A stretch of 64,000 bases of DNA from Pythium myriotylum (GCA_023091665.1 JALJCQ010000017.1:2852001-2916000); one strand, 5' to 3'. Positions 27,682 to 38,769 are shown, counted from the stretch's first letter. Notes: generated from the letters alone by a model not told the origin. Translations and numbers: made by a program.

Positions 27682-29802
27682 TCACCGCCGTGGGCGCCGG
27701 CGGATGTAGGGCAGCTTCTTGGGCGGCGAGAGCGCGCTGTCGCTCGCGAGAGGCTCGCTGCGTGAGGCCACGGGCGGCGGGAGCGTCGTCGGCGCGGCGT
27801 GGGCTCTGGTGGCCGGCAGCGGCGGGCTCGCAGTGAGGCGGTGGACAGGGACGGGCAGTCGCGGGCTCTCGTGGTTCGTCGCGAAGAAGCGGATACTGCT
27901 GCTGCGGTGGCACGATGGAGAGATTGAGTGGTCGCCTGGATCGTCGTCGAAGTCGGTGCGCTGTCTGCGGTCCCGGTCGCGGTCTTTCTAGACGAAGCCA
28001 CGAAGGGATTTATCAGAAGAATCTCAGCAGACCACTGCGAGCAGCAAGATGCAACGTACAAGCGATGAGATGAGACCGTTGGCTGGTCCGTCCAGCGCCA
28101 AGTCGAGAAGCAGTGATGAACGATCCATTAGCATGGGACCTTCGAGTGATCTCGGCGCGACGACGTTGCTGTGGTGAGACAGCTTGTTCTTCTTGGGCGA
28201 CAATTTACGTTCTTGCTGGTGTTGCTTGAGCAAGCGTAATCGCGCACGCCAGTTTCGAAGCTCACCGTCTTCATCGTCATCGTCTCCGTCTCCGTTTGTC
28301 TCTGCAGGTATCTCCACCTTGCGTACGGAGTTCATCAGTTCCTGTTCTGGTGTTGCCTCTCTCTTTGAACACGATAAAAGGGGTTTTTTCAGTTCATCTT
28401 GAGGCGGAGCATCACTTGCAACAGGTGTTGAAGATCGTGGTGAAACTGTTGCTTCATCAGCATTTATAGTGTCGATCAGCGGTTCGTGGGGTTCGATCGA
28501 CGGATTATTCCACTCCAAGAAAGCATCTGCCAGCGAATTGCTAAGCATTTCATCACAAACCACATTGAGAAGCTCATTGACAGCGTCATCAGCCAACTTT
28601 TCCTCGTCTTCGGTTCGGTCTTTGAGGTGATCTACGTTGTTAGCCATGTCTTCACCCTTCGATTCTGCGTCCTTCCCATCCGGTGACAGAACTACGCTGG
28701 AGTCGACAGCCTCGATAGGAATCGCCTTTCGCAGTTTACTCCAAAGTTTCTTGGCTTTTCCTTTGCTCCCGGTGTTTGCCTTCAAACGGTCAACGACGGA
28801 TTGCATAAATGGCGCCGCAGCTGCAGAATCCAACGAACTCGTCAAAACCTCTTCACTGATCAAGTCCAGAAGCCTTCGTGAGGCGGTGTTTGCTTTTCGA
28901 TTGAGTTGAAGAAACTGTCTGGCGCCGTGTTGAAGCTTTTGCGCTGCCAGCCTGGTCCGCAGCTGCACTCCACCTATGAGTTGCCGTGTCTTCTCACTGT
29001 TGCGCATAGGATGCTCGGCGTACAACTCGCCAGTTGGCGCGTGGTAGTACCACAAAGCCTTCTCGAACTCGTATGCGTGCCACTGACCACCGCCCATGAT
29101 TTCTTCGTGAAGCAATTGCAGCTGCATGCCAATGTGGTCGTACAAGTAGTGCTCACGATAGAAGTCCATTTGCTGAAGGATGAATTGTTTTTTGCGCTTC
29201 CTCTCTTCCGGCCACAACGACTCGTCCGCCTGTAGTTTGGTAAACTGAGCGATCTGCGCTTGCTGAACGTCGGCTCGCGCCGCGAAAGGACGGATCTTGG
29301 CTGCTGCTTGCGTATGATTATGACGGAGAAACGTCAACTCAATCGGGCGAGCGATGCTGGCAATTTCAAGAACCCGCAGAAGCTCACTCACGACGTCGCT
29401 ACCGGTCACGGAGTATTTCAAAAAGTGGATTTTGTTGATTCGCGCGAGCTTATTTTGCGACTGAACGGGGACAAACAAATGGAGCAGTGGTTTCTGCTGC
29501 TCAGTGGCGATCTCGACCGGCATTTTGGCTTTGACGACCAACTCGAAGGGCCCTCGCATGGCTTGCAATTTCTCTCGCTGCTTCAGTCCTCCGTCAGGCG
29601 TAAAATCGAGCGAGAGGCGCTCTGTTTCATCGCTGTCACCTCGTATCCGTCCACAAAGCTCCAGTTCCAATCCAAAGAATGCAAATTTTGCTTGCTCTTG
29701 CTGCTCGCGCGGTGGTGGACGCCATCGGTCAATGACGCGCACGTGGAAGAGGATCTGATCAAGAGGTGTGGACCGAGAGCCGAGCAACGGGGCCTCTGTC
29801 AT
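27682..29802 (-). CDS. Orphan protein with PDZ-like and WW-like segments, two exons
   Basis: Exons 29802-28060 and 27987-27682, 72-nt GT-AG intron, 682 aa. Joining at SSL|KDRDRDRRQR keeps the frame and adds a 102-codon Ser/Pro/Arg-rich tail; without splicing, the frame would stop at 28024. Features: a PDZ-like stretch about residues 110-162 (LARINKIHFLKY...IARPIELTFLRH); a WW-like segment about 241-264 (WHAYEF...WYYHAPTGELY); a basic helix; two related blocks (LLDLISEEVLTSSL and LLNVVCDEMLSNSL); acidic linkers. The ATG at 29802 is the first in frame. Probably an adaptor or scaffold; these domain calls are by eye. A GTGAGA at the proposed stop leaves open a further exon. Confidence 0.65.
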
Positions 29803-30177
29803 CACTCGAATGGGGTTTAGAAGCACGGGATTCGGCTACACCAGTTGCTATTCTTATTTTTCCGTTCAACCGTTTCAACTTCCATGATGTCAATCATCTC
29901 AGCACCTGGATTTCTCGCGCAAGATTGTGCTGGGTTCCATTTTGTTCATCAAGAGTTTCCAGATCCATAATACGATAATATCAATTATAACGAATCGCGC
30001 GATCTTGAACGGACGCCAGGTATCCTGACAAGTCGCCGTTGCAGTCATTAGCCCGTCGGCTCGCATCCAGACCGCAGTGGCAAGTCAGACGTTGCGCTCC
30101 CGTCGATTCTAGTTGCTTCGGACCGCAGCCAAGGATCAACGAGCAGTTCCAAGGACGAGTACGTCAATGCCACGAAA
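29803..30177. other. Divergent promoter region
   Basis: 375 bp between the minus-strand scaffold gene and the plus-strand MGQS gene. The central part (29960-30005) is AT-rich. No defined motif recognised. Confidence 0.4.
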
Positions 30178-30483
30178 ATGGGTCAAAGCCTGAGCGCGAC
30201 GTCGTGCTGCTCTTGTCTGCTTGATTGCTGTGACCCACGGAGACGAAGATCCATCGCAGCTGGTAAATCGAAAAAGCCGTCGGTCTCAAGTGTCTCGACC
30301 GAGAATGCTGACGTGCAGCAGCCGCTCGTGGTGGAAGACGAGAGCTGGAAAAAATGGAGCTCGTACAACCTGATCCACGACCGAGATGGCCTGCGAGGTC
30401 CAAGCAACAGCAACCTATACAACCCACCCGTATATGTGAGTCAAACGCATCAACAAGACGCCGAGGCCGTATGGGATTTATGA
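30178..30483 (+). CDS. Small MGQS protein, putative N-myristoylated/palmitoylated
   Basis: 101 aa. The N-terminus MGQSLSATSCCSCLLDCC has Gly2 and Ser6, fitting the N-myristoylation consensus, followed by five Cys suitable for palmitoylation and a basic patch (DPRRRRS). The rest is hydrophilic, with Trp/Tyr-containing segments (SWKKWSSYNLIHDRDG). It should sit on the inner face of a membrane. Convergent with another MGQS gene whose stop is 76 bp away. Family not recognised. Confidence 0.6.
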   Translation: MGQSLSATSCCSCLLDCCDPRRRRSIAAGKSKKPSVSSVSTENADVQQPLVVEDESWKKWSSYNLIHDRDGLRGPSNSNLYNPPVYVSQTHQQDAEAVWDL

Positions 30484-30558
30484 TGGTACAATAGTGGAAA
30501 AGATCCAATTTCCATGACCAACTCGTTTGTTGGCAAATGTACTAGGAGAAAAGGCAGG

Positions 30559-31503
30559 CTACCGTCTCTTTTTGCCCTTCTTCTTTGACTTGCTGCGCGG
30601 GCTCCCACTGAGCTTACGAGGTATCTCGTGGGCACCATCTTCCGTGATTGACGACGTCTCCGACCCGTCCGCTACATTTTGCGTATGATAAATCGGCGTA
30701 ACAGGAGCGGCTTCATCCGAATCTCGAGCGAGAAAACTGCGCATCGACGACGACTCTGAGCTAAATGATCCAAACCCATCGCGGTCTTCATCCAGCTCGC
30801 GTAGGCTGCGTGAGCGCGAACCTCTCGCATTGTTTGCACTATCTTCTTCCTCTTCAAATACTTTCGACGACGACGGTCGAGGCATCGAGCGACGTCGAAG
30901 AACCGCTTCTTGCGCACGATCCGTTCCAACGAGCTCTCCTCCGCCTTCCTCGCCATCGTTTTCTTCTTCGATGCTCTCTACTGCTCCGCGCGCGGACGCG
31001 TACGAGTCTCTTGTGGACATATCACCCACGAGATGCTTAACAGTTCCCACAGAAACATCGAGATCGACGTAGTCTCGGTCACTCGAGCCTCGTTCTTGCT
31101 GAGATAGTGTGCTTTCAGACCCATTGGTTATTATCTGGCTGATATCCCACTCGTTCATGCTGGGGCGATACGACGTGCTCAGCTCGGGTTTTCTCTTCGC
31201 TGTTTTCACAGCCTCAACGTCGTCGTCGTCCTCGATCTCGTCCATGCGGTCTCGACTGCCTTCGCTTGTATCGTCCTCACTGCCATCCACGTCCATAGAC
31301 ATCATGCCTTGAGTCAATCGTGGATCTCGAGAGCTGCTCATCTTCCGGCTCATGCGCCGCGGATCCGCCGAGTCGCCATGCACAACTGTTGGCTTGCTGT
31401 GGTCGTCAGCATCTAGTAGCTTTTCCTGCAGGGACTCGTTCTGTACCGAACTTGCTCGCTTGTCACCACCACAGCAGCAACAGACGCTGCCCGACTGACC
31501 CAT
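30559..31503 (-). CDS. Acidic Ser-rich MGQS protein, putative N-myristoylated/palmitoylated
   Basis: 314 aa. N-terminus MGQSGSVCCCCGG again matches the myristoylation consensus and has four consecutive Cys. The body is disordered, rich in Ser, Asp, Glu and Arg, with several RRRS/RSRS-type phosphosite contexts, and the C-terminus is a Lys/Arg cluster (SKKKGKKRR). The charged tail could act as a second membrane-binding or nuclear-targeting patch. It shares only the N-terminal acylation signal with the neighbouring 101-aa protein, so common ancestry is uncertain. Confidence 0.65.
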   Translation of the reverse strand: MGQSGSVCCCCGGDKRASSVQNESLQEKLLDADDHSKPTVVHGDSADPRRMSRKMSSSRDPRLTQGMMSMDVDGSEDDTSEGSRDRMDEIEDDDDVEAVKTAKRKPELSTSYRPSMNEWDISQIITNGSESTLSQQERGSSDRDYVDLDVSVGTVKHLVGDMSTRDSYASARGAVESIEEENDGEEGGGELVGTDRAQEAVLRRRSMPRPSSSKVFEEEEDSANNARGSRSRSLRELDEDRDGFGSFSSESSSMRSFLARDSDEAAPVTPIYHTQNVADGSETSSITEDGAHEIPRKLSGSPRSKSKKKGKKRR

Positions 31504-31633
31504 GGCCTTCGTAGAAGCAGCAGAACAGACCCAGTGGATCCGTCAGGAAGATGAAAGGTCAGGGTCCCGCCACTGGAACGAAGGGGCTGCTCGAAAGATC
31601 ACACATTGAAGGTAGCCATATCATATCATAAGA

Positions 31634-33829
31634 TTATGCGAAATGCTTGAACTTTTTGGAAGGCGACTCGACGTTTTCGAAGATCTTGCTCTTGCGGTTC
31701 TTGGGGGGCAGCTTGTGCTTCCAAAGCGTGCAATTTGCGAGGTACTTGGGGCACTTATCGTGGCGGTTTGTGCCTTTGCACTTCTCGTTGCCTGTCTTGT
31801 CGAAGCCTTCGCACCATGTCCACTGATAATGCTCGCAGCTCTTGACCTTGCTGCCTTCATAAGACGTCGGTACGACACGCACTATCACAGGCGCAACGTC
31901 CTCCATAAGTTGCCGCTCCAGAGCCGTTGGGACAAAAGACTGACCCTGAGCTGCACACACTGCCGAGTGAGCCCGCCGCTTGGCCTCGGTGCAGCGATTG
32001 CAAATCTGGAACGAGTTCATGAAGATCTCGAGGTCCAGGAAGCCGGTATTCTTCTTATCGAGCGTCTTGAAGAGCGTGATCGACTCAGACGTCTGTGTGT
32101 TGTTATCTTTACTCGTGTTGTTGGTCTTTGCTGCGGCTGCAGCAGCTGCTGCTGCCGCCGCCGTAGTCTGCGATCCGCCGTGTTCATCCTTGCCCTGGTG
32201 GCACTGCAGCAGCTGATGGAACCTTTGTAGGGTAATGACCTTCGTCACTGGATCGCAGAAGTTGTGGAAGATCTGTACCAACTTGAAATCGGAGATGTCA
32301 GGCGTGATCGAGATCTTGGCGACCTTGTTCGAGCTGCCGAACGTCGCGGCGATCGTAGTCGCTGAAGTCGCTGTGGCGTTGATGATCTTGGGCTTGAGCG
32401 GCTGGGCGTCCGCGCTGATAGAGCGCTGTAGCGGGGCAATGGGCACGCCGTACGTTTGATTTAGTTTTCGCATGGTATTCATCGCAGCAGCAGAGTTGGC
32501 CATGGCGACGGCAGCAGCCGTTGCAGCTTGCATCTGCTGCTGTGCTTGTGTCTGTGAGAGGGGCCGCATTGCATTCGCCATTTGCTGCGCCTGCTGAAAG
32601 ATAGACGAGTTCTTGGTAGGAGGTGAAAGTGAATCAGCACTCATGAAAATCGAGTTCGGATCCAGCGGGCGGTTCCCTGTCACGCCAGGTGGCGTGAAGA
32701 ATTCAAACTGGTTGGCGGGCACGACAACCGGAGGCTGTTGGCGTAGTGGCTGCGGCATCGGCGACCCAGCAGCGTGGGAGAACGGGAACATGGTAGCCGC
32801 GAGTATCTGAGGCGCGGGAACCATGATACTGAGCGGCGGCTGGTGATTCGGCGATGGAGCTGGAGGATTTGAGTGAGCTTGGTTCTGTTGAGCTTGCGCT
32901 TGTCTTGCCGATTCGGATGGCGAGTACATCGAGCTGAAGAGATTTACCATATCCGGGATATCCTGGTCGCTGACTAATGCGGAATTGCTGCCGTGACCGG
33001 GGAACTGGCTTGGCGAAGGGAGAGGTGCAGCCACGCCTCCTTGCTCCAAAGGTGAGGTTAACGCGCTGCGAGACAGAGCGGGACGGCTGCTTGTTGACGT
33101 TGACACCGTCAGAGTCGAGGAATCGAGACGACTACCGCCTGTGATTGGCGAGGGAACGAGTTCAGCGACGTCTGCGTCCATGAAATCTGGAAGATCCATG
33201 ACATCCCCCAATAACAAGGCGTCGTCGTCGTCATCGCAGAGAAAGGTATCATCTCCATCTTCTCGGGCTGGTCGATTGTCCATCCCAAACCGCCGCATCA
33301 ATGTCGGAGATGCCAGCTCGGCACCCGTCGACTGCGGATCAAAGTCGAGCCATGTGCCATCGTCCAGCATGTCCATGCTATCGGGGCCACTGTCGCCCGT
33401 CGCACCTGTTGCAGCTGACGAGTTGCTGTGCTGGGCCTCGGTCTTGATTCGCAGCTTGGACTCTTCGTCGGTTTCCTCGTCGCCGCAACAGCCTCTACAG
33501 GCATTTGACTCGGTTCGTTCTGGTGCAGACTCCTTCTTGACCGCCAGAATACTGTCAGTGGTCTTTGCAGGAGAAGATGCTCTACTATTTGTCGTGGAAG
33601 TGCGAGTGTGGGCCAGTAGTTCCTCCTCGTCTGCGTCCTCGCGCGAGTCTGTGCCGTGGCTGGTGTTGGACCAGATATCTGTTTCCAGGTGACGAGGCCG
33701 GTTAATCAACGGCGCAACAGTCTATTGATGCAACAGGCTCGAATGCTCACCTTCGTCATTGTTCGCTGAGGCAAAGTAGGCGTCGATGTTCAGAAAGTCC
33801 TGCTCCATATCATCCTGTGACGAGTGCAT
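31634..33829 (-). CDS. Acidic Gln/Pro-rich protein with Cys-rich C-terminal domain, two exons
   Basis: Exons 33829-33751 and 33678-31634, 72-nt GT-AG intron, 707 aa. The second exon has no good ATG near its start; splicing to the small first exon (MHSSQDDMEQDFLNID) restores the frame at NNDEDIWSN. The N-terminal third is acidic and Ser-rich, the middle is Gln/Pro/Ala-rich with a poly-Ala run, and about 561-583 is a degenerate EF-hand-like helix-loop-helix (LDKKNTGFLDLEIF). C-terminal Cys at 586, 589, 641, 649, 660, 669 and 676, around a WTWCEGF segment and a KCPKYL...CTLWKHK segment, suggest metal binding. The overall make-up resembles a nuclear transcription co-regulator; this is inference. 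Confidence 0.72.
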
Positions 33830-34564
33830 TTGTAATCGCCCCCAGGAAATCGACGCCTCGACGAAGAAGCCGAAGCTGTAAATCAAACAGTGTGTCGCTG
33901 GTGTCGACGCAGCCCTCGTGTCCTTCAAATAAATCAAACAGTTCAAGCTAGGAGAGCGAAGGCGCGATTCTGCGACCACCAGACCCAGCTTCTGGCTAGG
34001 ATCGGATCGTGGCCCATCTGATCTGTCTAGCGACAGCGGATTCGTCCGTAAAAATACTGATCCACGAGATATCCAATGCCTTGTCTTATGCCATCACGCC
34101 AGCGTTAGCCTCAAAGCTTCTGCAAGGTACTAGAGCATAGGAAGCGCGTAATTATATACCCGGGCCTATTCTGGATGGATGGGATCCTGAGGCCACGCTA
34201 TTTGTAATCATCGCGATCTTTTGCCCTTTCAGAATGATCCTCGCGACTTCCTTGCACATGTTGCGTTTTCGAAAATACCGTGATGGGAGACGTGATTATG
34301 GACCACAAACCCTATGGCAAACCTGAGATATCACTCAAGTTCATGTGACCCAAAAATTAGTATGTCGGCGAACCCAACTTCGTTCATTCGCTGGATACCT
34401 AATTCCTTTGAACAATGTATAGAACCCATGCTTTGGTAATGGGTTCTATGAGTTATTTCTCTGTAACCCACCGGGTTCGTGGTTTGGGCCTGATGTGTCA
34501 ACATCACGCAGCAACAGCTATCATACACGTTGGATGGCCACTGAAGAATTTAGTGTCGACATCA
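33830..34564. other. Spacer with hairpin before the Cys/His gene array
   Basis: 735 bp between divergent genes. It contains an 11-bp-arm hairpin at 34419-34449. No gene is supported. Confidence 0.45.
34419..34449. repeat. Inverted repeat with 11-bp perfect arms
   Basis: ATAGAACCCAT (34419-34429) pairs with 34439-34449 around a 9-nt loop, about 115 bp upstream of the first Cys/His array gene. Confidence 0.75.
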
Positions 34565-35026
34565 ATGACCTCGACAGAACCAGCCAGGACCAAGGGCAAG
34601 CAATCGCCAACTCCGTCTATAGCCATGCGTGACTCCAAGGCCAAGAGTCCTGCGCATCGTCCTGCGGAGACGACCGAGCCGACGATACGTCCTCCCAGAA
34701 CCGACTGGCACTGTCAGTACAGAAGCAAACTTTGCTGGAACAAGCGATCGGTCAAGGAAAATGGCGAACTTCACTCACTTTGCGACGAGCACCGAGAACG
34801 AGCAAACACAAACCAGCGAAAGTGGCAGGAGCGGCAGAAGCGGAAGGCGAAATCAAGGCGGCGTGCGACAGAGCCGTACGCACGTCCTGGAGGTGAGAAG
34901 GGAGATAATCAACGCGACAGCATTGATACCGAGGGGCAGGATTGGGTGGTGCCGTTGATAGACGAGCTGATCGCCACCTTCGATTCCAAGCCAACCGACA
35001 AGACTACCGCACGGCATCCTCGATAA
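34565..35026 (+). CDS. Cys/His small protein, array member 1
   Basis: 153 aa from the ATG at 34565 (upstream in-frame codons add an unrelated hydrophobic stretch). Ser/Thr/Pro-rich N-terminus, then CQYRSKLC, KENGELHSLCDEHR and a Lys/Arg-rich helix (NQRKWQERQKRKAKSRRR). This gives the family spacing C-x6-C-x15-C-x2-H. The C-terminus has the acidic/hydrophobic WVVPLIDELIATF segment. Probable zinc-binding nucleic-acid-associated protein by composition; no known family recognised. Confidence 0.65.
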   Translation: MTSTEPARTKGKQSPTPSIAMRDSKAKSPAHRPAETTEPTIRPPRTDWHCQYRSKLCWNKRSVKENGELHSLCDEHRERANTNQRKWQERQKRKAKSRRRATEPYARPGGEKGDNQRDSIDTEGQDWVVPLIDELIATFDSKPTDKTTARHPR

Positions 35027-35668
35027 TGAACAGGGCTGGATTGAAAGTTGCTATTCCCCATCGCTTTTGTCACATTATAAATCGATACAGCATATTATGA
35101 GAATATTGACCGAAATGAATGAGATTATTATCTAATTTGACCTACTGAAATGGGATAATATTTCCATTCGGGATTAACTTAATTTGACCTACTGAAATCT
35201 GATAGTATTTCCATTTGGGATTAACTATAATTTTTGAGATATTCGTTAAAATAGTACATCAAACACGAAATTGAATCGAACGCAACAAAGTTGCATTCCA
35301 GAAGAAACAATGAATGGATACGCACGAACGATGGGAGGGCATCACTCAGCAGACGACTAGGAAGACCGCAGTATCTGTTCATGTTGGCGAAGTCGACTGG
35401 ATATTTAATGTTTAACGTCAAGTTTATCGCATTACTCTTTGACAGATAAGGTCCACCAGTTTTTCCACCATCAATCGTTTCAATATCTGCATTGTGTTGG
35501 CCAATTATTTCTTTTGCATTGTTTTGGCCAATTATTTCTTCCTACTTGGCGGAGAGCCAATTGGATTGACGGGAGGCAGCCTGGCGTCTCGCGGCGTGTT
35601 CTGCAACATGAGATCGCAGCTGTAACCTTGGACAAGTATGCTTGTTTGCTGCCGGGAGTCGAGCCGTA
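35027..35668. other. AT-rich spacer with tandem repeats
   Basis: AT-rich intergenic DNA with a 47-bp tandem repeat (35133-35226) and a short duplication of TTGGCCAATTATTTCTT near 35498-35541. Confidence 0.55.
35133..35226. repeat. Two-unit 47-bp tandem repeat
   Basis: Units starting TAATTTGACCTACTGAAAT at 35133 and 35180, each containing TATTTCCATT and GGGATTAACT, with a few substitutions. Confidence 0.8.
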
Positions 35669-36154
35669 CTACGCAGCATCTCCAGGGGCGATGACTTCAT
35701 TACTAGTATCCAGCTCGCTATCAGAGTATAGTTCTGATTCTTGTAAGCCGAGCATTGCACGGAGTATCTGAAGATCCTCATCACTGAGTTCACTCATTGA
35801 GTAGGACCCAGTAAGATCATTTATATCAGCCTGAACAAATTCTTCAAGATTCAAATCGGTCATCATATCCCGAAGAATGACGTTGTTGTTACGTGCAGAG
35901 TTGTCGGGAGTGGGGAGCGATGGCTGTGTATCTGTGTGAGTAGCCACTGACTGGGTTGATTCACGCTGTGCCCGCTGACGTCGAAGCCAACGCTGGTGGG
36001 CCTCATTCGCGAGTAAGCGGTGGTGGGAACAAAGCAAGTGCATTCGATTGCTCAGCGTTCTCGACCTTGGCCGGTAGCAACGTCGTCCACGGTATTGGCA
36101 CTGCCATTCATGGTGTTCCTCACAGTTGTCCTCAGCTGATGGAGTCACACTCAT
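35669..36154 (-). CDS. Cys/His small protein, array member 2
   Basis: 161 aa from the first in-frame ATG at 36154. Motif CQYRGRRC...SNRMHLLCSHHR keeps the C-x6-C-x15-C-x2-H spacing, but the usual K-x-N-G is TLSNR. A basic helix follows (HQRWLRRQRAQRE). The second half is acidic with repeated hydrophobic helices (MSELSDEDLQILRAML), like an activation domain. It stands opposite in orientation to member 1. Confidence 0.68.
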   Translation of the reverse strand: MSVTPSAEDNCEEHHEWQCQYRGRRCYRPRSRTLSNRMHLLCSHHRLLANEAHQRWLRRQRAQRESTQSVATHTDTQPSLPTPDNSARNNNVILRDMMTDLNLEEFVQADINDLTGSYSMSELSDEDLQILRAMLGLQESELYSDSELDTSNEVIAPGDAA

Positions 36155-37813
36155 TGTATTCAGTAGGACCGTCCTGTTGCGTTCCTGCCGAATTCGAAAA
36201 TGATTTCGTATTACCACTCGCGAGTATGAGTGTCACGAGCCGGGGATAGACGGGTAGAGCGCAGGGCTAAAGACAGCTTTATTGTCGGGTACACTGTAAC
36301 AACGGAGTCGATCGTCTCCACATCGTTAAATTATCGACACTTTAAGTCTTGGCGACCAACACTAATATACCACCTCAACTCTGAGATCGCCTTGCGCACC
36401 CACAGCACACCTTCTTAACCCCATGGATGTCCCACGCTACTCAACTAACAAGTGTGTTCTCACGTGGAGTCCGCGTCAAGAGAGTTCTCACCTGGGCGAG
36501 CATTCACCAAAACTGTACATCTCTTGGCCCTGAATGGGTTGCAAGAACCCATGCAATCCGAGCGCTTGAGCACTCTCACTCTTTCCAAGAAGGCATGCCT
36601 GAAGATCGCAGTCCGAAGATATGTAGACGGAAGGGCCGAGCCACAATCATAGAAGGATAAGGCGGCCACAACCTCCTCTGATGGACAGAACACCCACGAA
36701 GGATTGCTGGGTACGCCAGTTTGTAAACAACCAAATCTGCGCATTGGAGCGCATATCTAGTTGAAGCGTCGAGAATTATGGGTGCAGTGGGAATTTCAGC
36801 AATGTTGGCTACACATGCATACTTGGCTACATGTTCATAAAAGGTCATAGTCACAAAAACGAAGTTTGCCAAAACTCTTTCATGGGGTTCAAGCAACCAA
36901 AGATACGTCGTCGTGACCTTTGGAGCCTGTTGTGCGCAACTGGTTTCCAGAAGAAGTGAGAACGAAAGGTTTATACCAGTGAGAACGCAGGTGTTATTGC
37001 GAAGAAGTTCTCTCCGAGGAAGGCGGGATTTGTGAAAGTCACGAAGAGGGTGAGGTCGTGTCAAGAGACGCGACGACTGCATGCAAGACCAACAATATTC
37101 GGGAATTGATCGAGTTCAGAGCCCAAACTAAAACATTCCGTCTTTAACTGTGACCGAAGACCACCGCATTCATGAACACGCTACAGCAGCTCGACTTGAC
37201 CTTGGAGTCAGTCGGAATGTTCCGCTGCGGACGAAGATATGACTTACCATCTCACGCACGATAGAATTCCAAAAATGTTCGGTTGAGAACGTAGAGACGA
37301 CTCACCATCCACATACCATAGAAATCAACATTCCTAAGATGATGTGTGTTCTGTTGTCTTGGCCGATGATTCAATCGACAGAATAAGGATGAGTGATTCA
37401 ATCCACAGAATAAGGATGAGAACCCGGCTTAGTAACATTTAGTGACAGTTGTTGACTGGCCGTTGGACTCTAGGAATTCTCACAAGTGAGAATTCTCATC
37501 TCAGCACTGAATCTTCCCATCACAGAACCAGGCAACATGGCGTCTGAACCACTTGCTGGATAGATACGACTGGTGATGATCCGGTTCTTTCCAAAGTGGC
37601 AATCCGTGAGAAAAGCAATCCTGACTACGAAGTCACTAACATGTCTGCGCACTTCAGCGACTCGTACATAAAACAAGATAAACTAGGATTCAAGGATGCG
37701 AAGAGGCTGTCGGCGTCGGTTGGAGATGATCGGACTTTACCGAATGGCTCTCACGTTGCTCCCCGCCACTTTCGAAGTTCCAAGAGTCCAAGCACGTCGC
37801 TGATTTATGGCGG
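36155..37813. other. Spacer with hairpin; possible decayed coding sequence
   Basis: About 1.65 kb. A minus-strand frame at 36576-37082 (168 codons) is long for the region but shows no recognisable motif and may be a relic. A perfect 10-bp-arm palindrome sits at 37474-37495. Confidence 0.4.
37474..37495. repeat. Palindrome with 10-bp perfect arms
   Basis: GAATTCTCAC and its complement are separated by AA. The arms contain the TTCTCA core seen repeatedly in this array. Confidence 0.75.
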
Positions 37814-38503
37814 ATGTATGGCCTTGCTCACGACACAGCAACGCAACATGGACCGAACATGGTTTTCCTCGCGCAAAATGCTCACAACAACTCTATGGAC
37901 GTCGAGATGCAAACTCAGTTGCTTTGCGGCTACCGAGGCAAGAGGTGCTTTAACCCTCGTGCAACCAAGCTCAACGGGCGACTCCATCGTCTTTGCCACG
38001 AGCATCGAATCCGCGCTAACCGCAACCAAAGACGTTCCCAAGAACGGAAGTGGGGTGTTCCGGGACGACTTGAGTACGAGCTCGGCGATCTTATCAACTA
38101 TGGGTGGCAGGATTGTTCTATCGTGAAGCCTCAGCCCGAGTCGTCCGTATCTTCGCAGCTCTCCGCACTTGATTCGGCTCCATGTTGCGATTCCTCAGAC
38201 CTGTGTCTGGACGAATGGGTTTTCGTGAAGTTCGCTGAGTCAACTACAAGCAACTCTACATCTTTCCCACCCGACGACCAAAATACCATCGAATTAATCA
38301 AGCTTCTTGATAATGACGAAGACATGCCATGCTCGGACAAGTGGTCAAACGAGAATCATGCACTTCCCTCCTTGACATCGACGGAAGATCTGCTTGCAAT
38401 ACGGCAACCGGAATTTTCTGATGACCTCGACGATCTTCTCAAGTTGGACGTACTCAACTTGGATGTACTCATGGAGGACTGCAAGATGCAAGTCTTTGAA
38501 TGA
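37814..38503 (+). CDS. Cys/His small protein, array member 3
   Basis: 229 aa, the longest member. A short N-terminus is followed by CGYRGKRC, KLNGRLHRLCHEHR and a basic helix (RANRNQRRSQERK), with exact C-x6-C-x15-C-x2-H spacing. The long C-terminal part is acidic, rich in Ser, Asp and Leu, and ends in repeated DDLDDLLKLDVLNLDVL-type amphipathic helices. The ATG at 37814 is first in frame; a second at codon 16 is possible. Probable lineage-specific regulator. Confidence 0.72.
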   Translation: MYGLAHDTATQHGPNMVFLAQNAHNNSMDVEMQTQLLCGYRGKRCFNPRATKLNGRLHRLCHEHRIRANRNQRRSQERKWGVPGRLEYELGDLINYGWQDCSIVKPQPESSVSSQLSALDSAPCCDSSDLCLDEWVFVKFAESTTSNSTSFPPDDQNTIELIKLLDNDEDMPCSDKWSNENHALPSLTSTEDLLAIRQPEFSDDLDDLLKLDVLNLDVLMEDCKMQVFE

Positions 38504-38614
38504 GTTTCTCAATACATTATCATTGTTCTCACTTGTAGGATCCCTACGTTGAGCTATTCTGTGCCAATCCACAGACTTTGGAGTCCCCCAAGCACAATTT
38601 GTGTAGCTGAGTAG

Positions 38615-38659
38615 TGAGAAATGAGAATATCTCAGCCAGTTCTCAGTTCTCATTTCTCA
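38615..38659. repeat. Inverted repeat of the array 13-mer
   Basis: TGAGAAATGAGAA (38615-38627) and its exact complement (38647-38659) face each other about 110-155 bp before the start of member 4. The right arm also resembles an oomycete initiator (CTCATTTCTCAATT). Confidence 0.75.
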
Positions 38660-38769
38660 ATTATGGGTCGCGGAAACCAATAGGGTCCTTCACGCCACGT
38701 CGGCCGCGTGCTCATTCGTTAAGAAGCCTCTCCCTCAACACCACCAGCACACTCTCGTCAAGTCTCAAC

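Noticed and set aside
26454..28061. 535-codon minus-strand frame including TPR sequence
   Set aside because: It reads through three introns and joins unrelated intergenic sequence; the spliced model restores conserved TPR residues and a clean start and stop.
36576..37082. 168-codon minus-strand frame
   Set aside because: No recognisable domain, overlapping frames on the other strand; possibly a relic, but not supportable as a gene.
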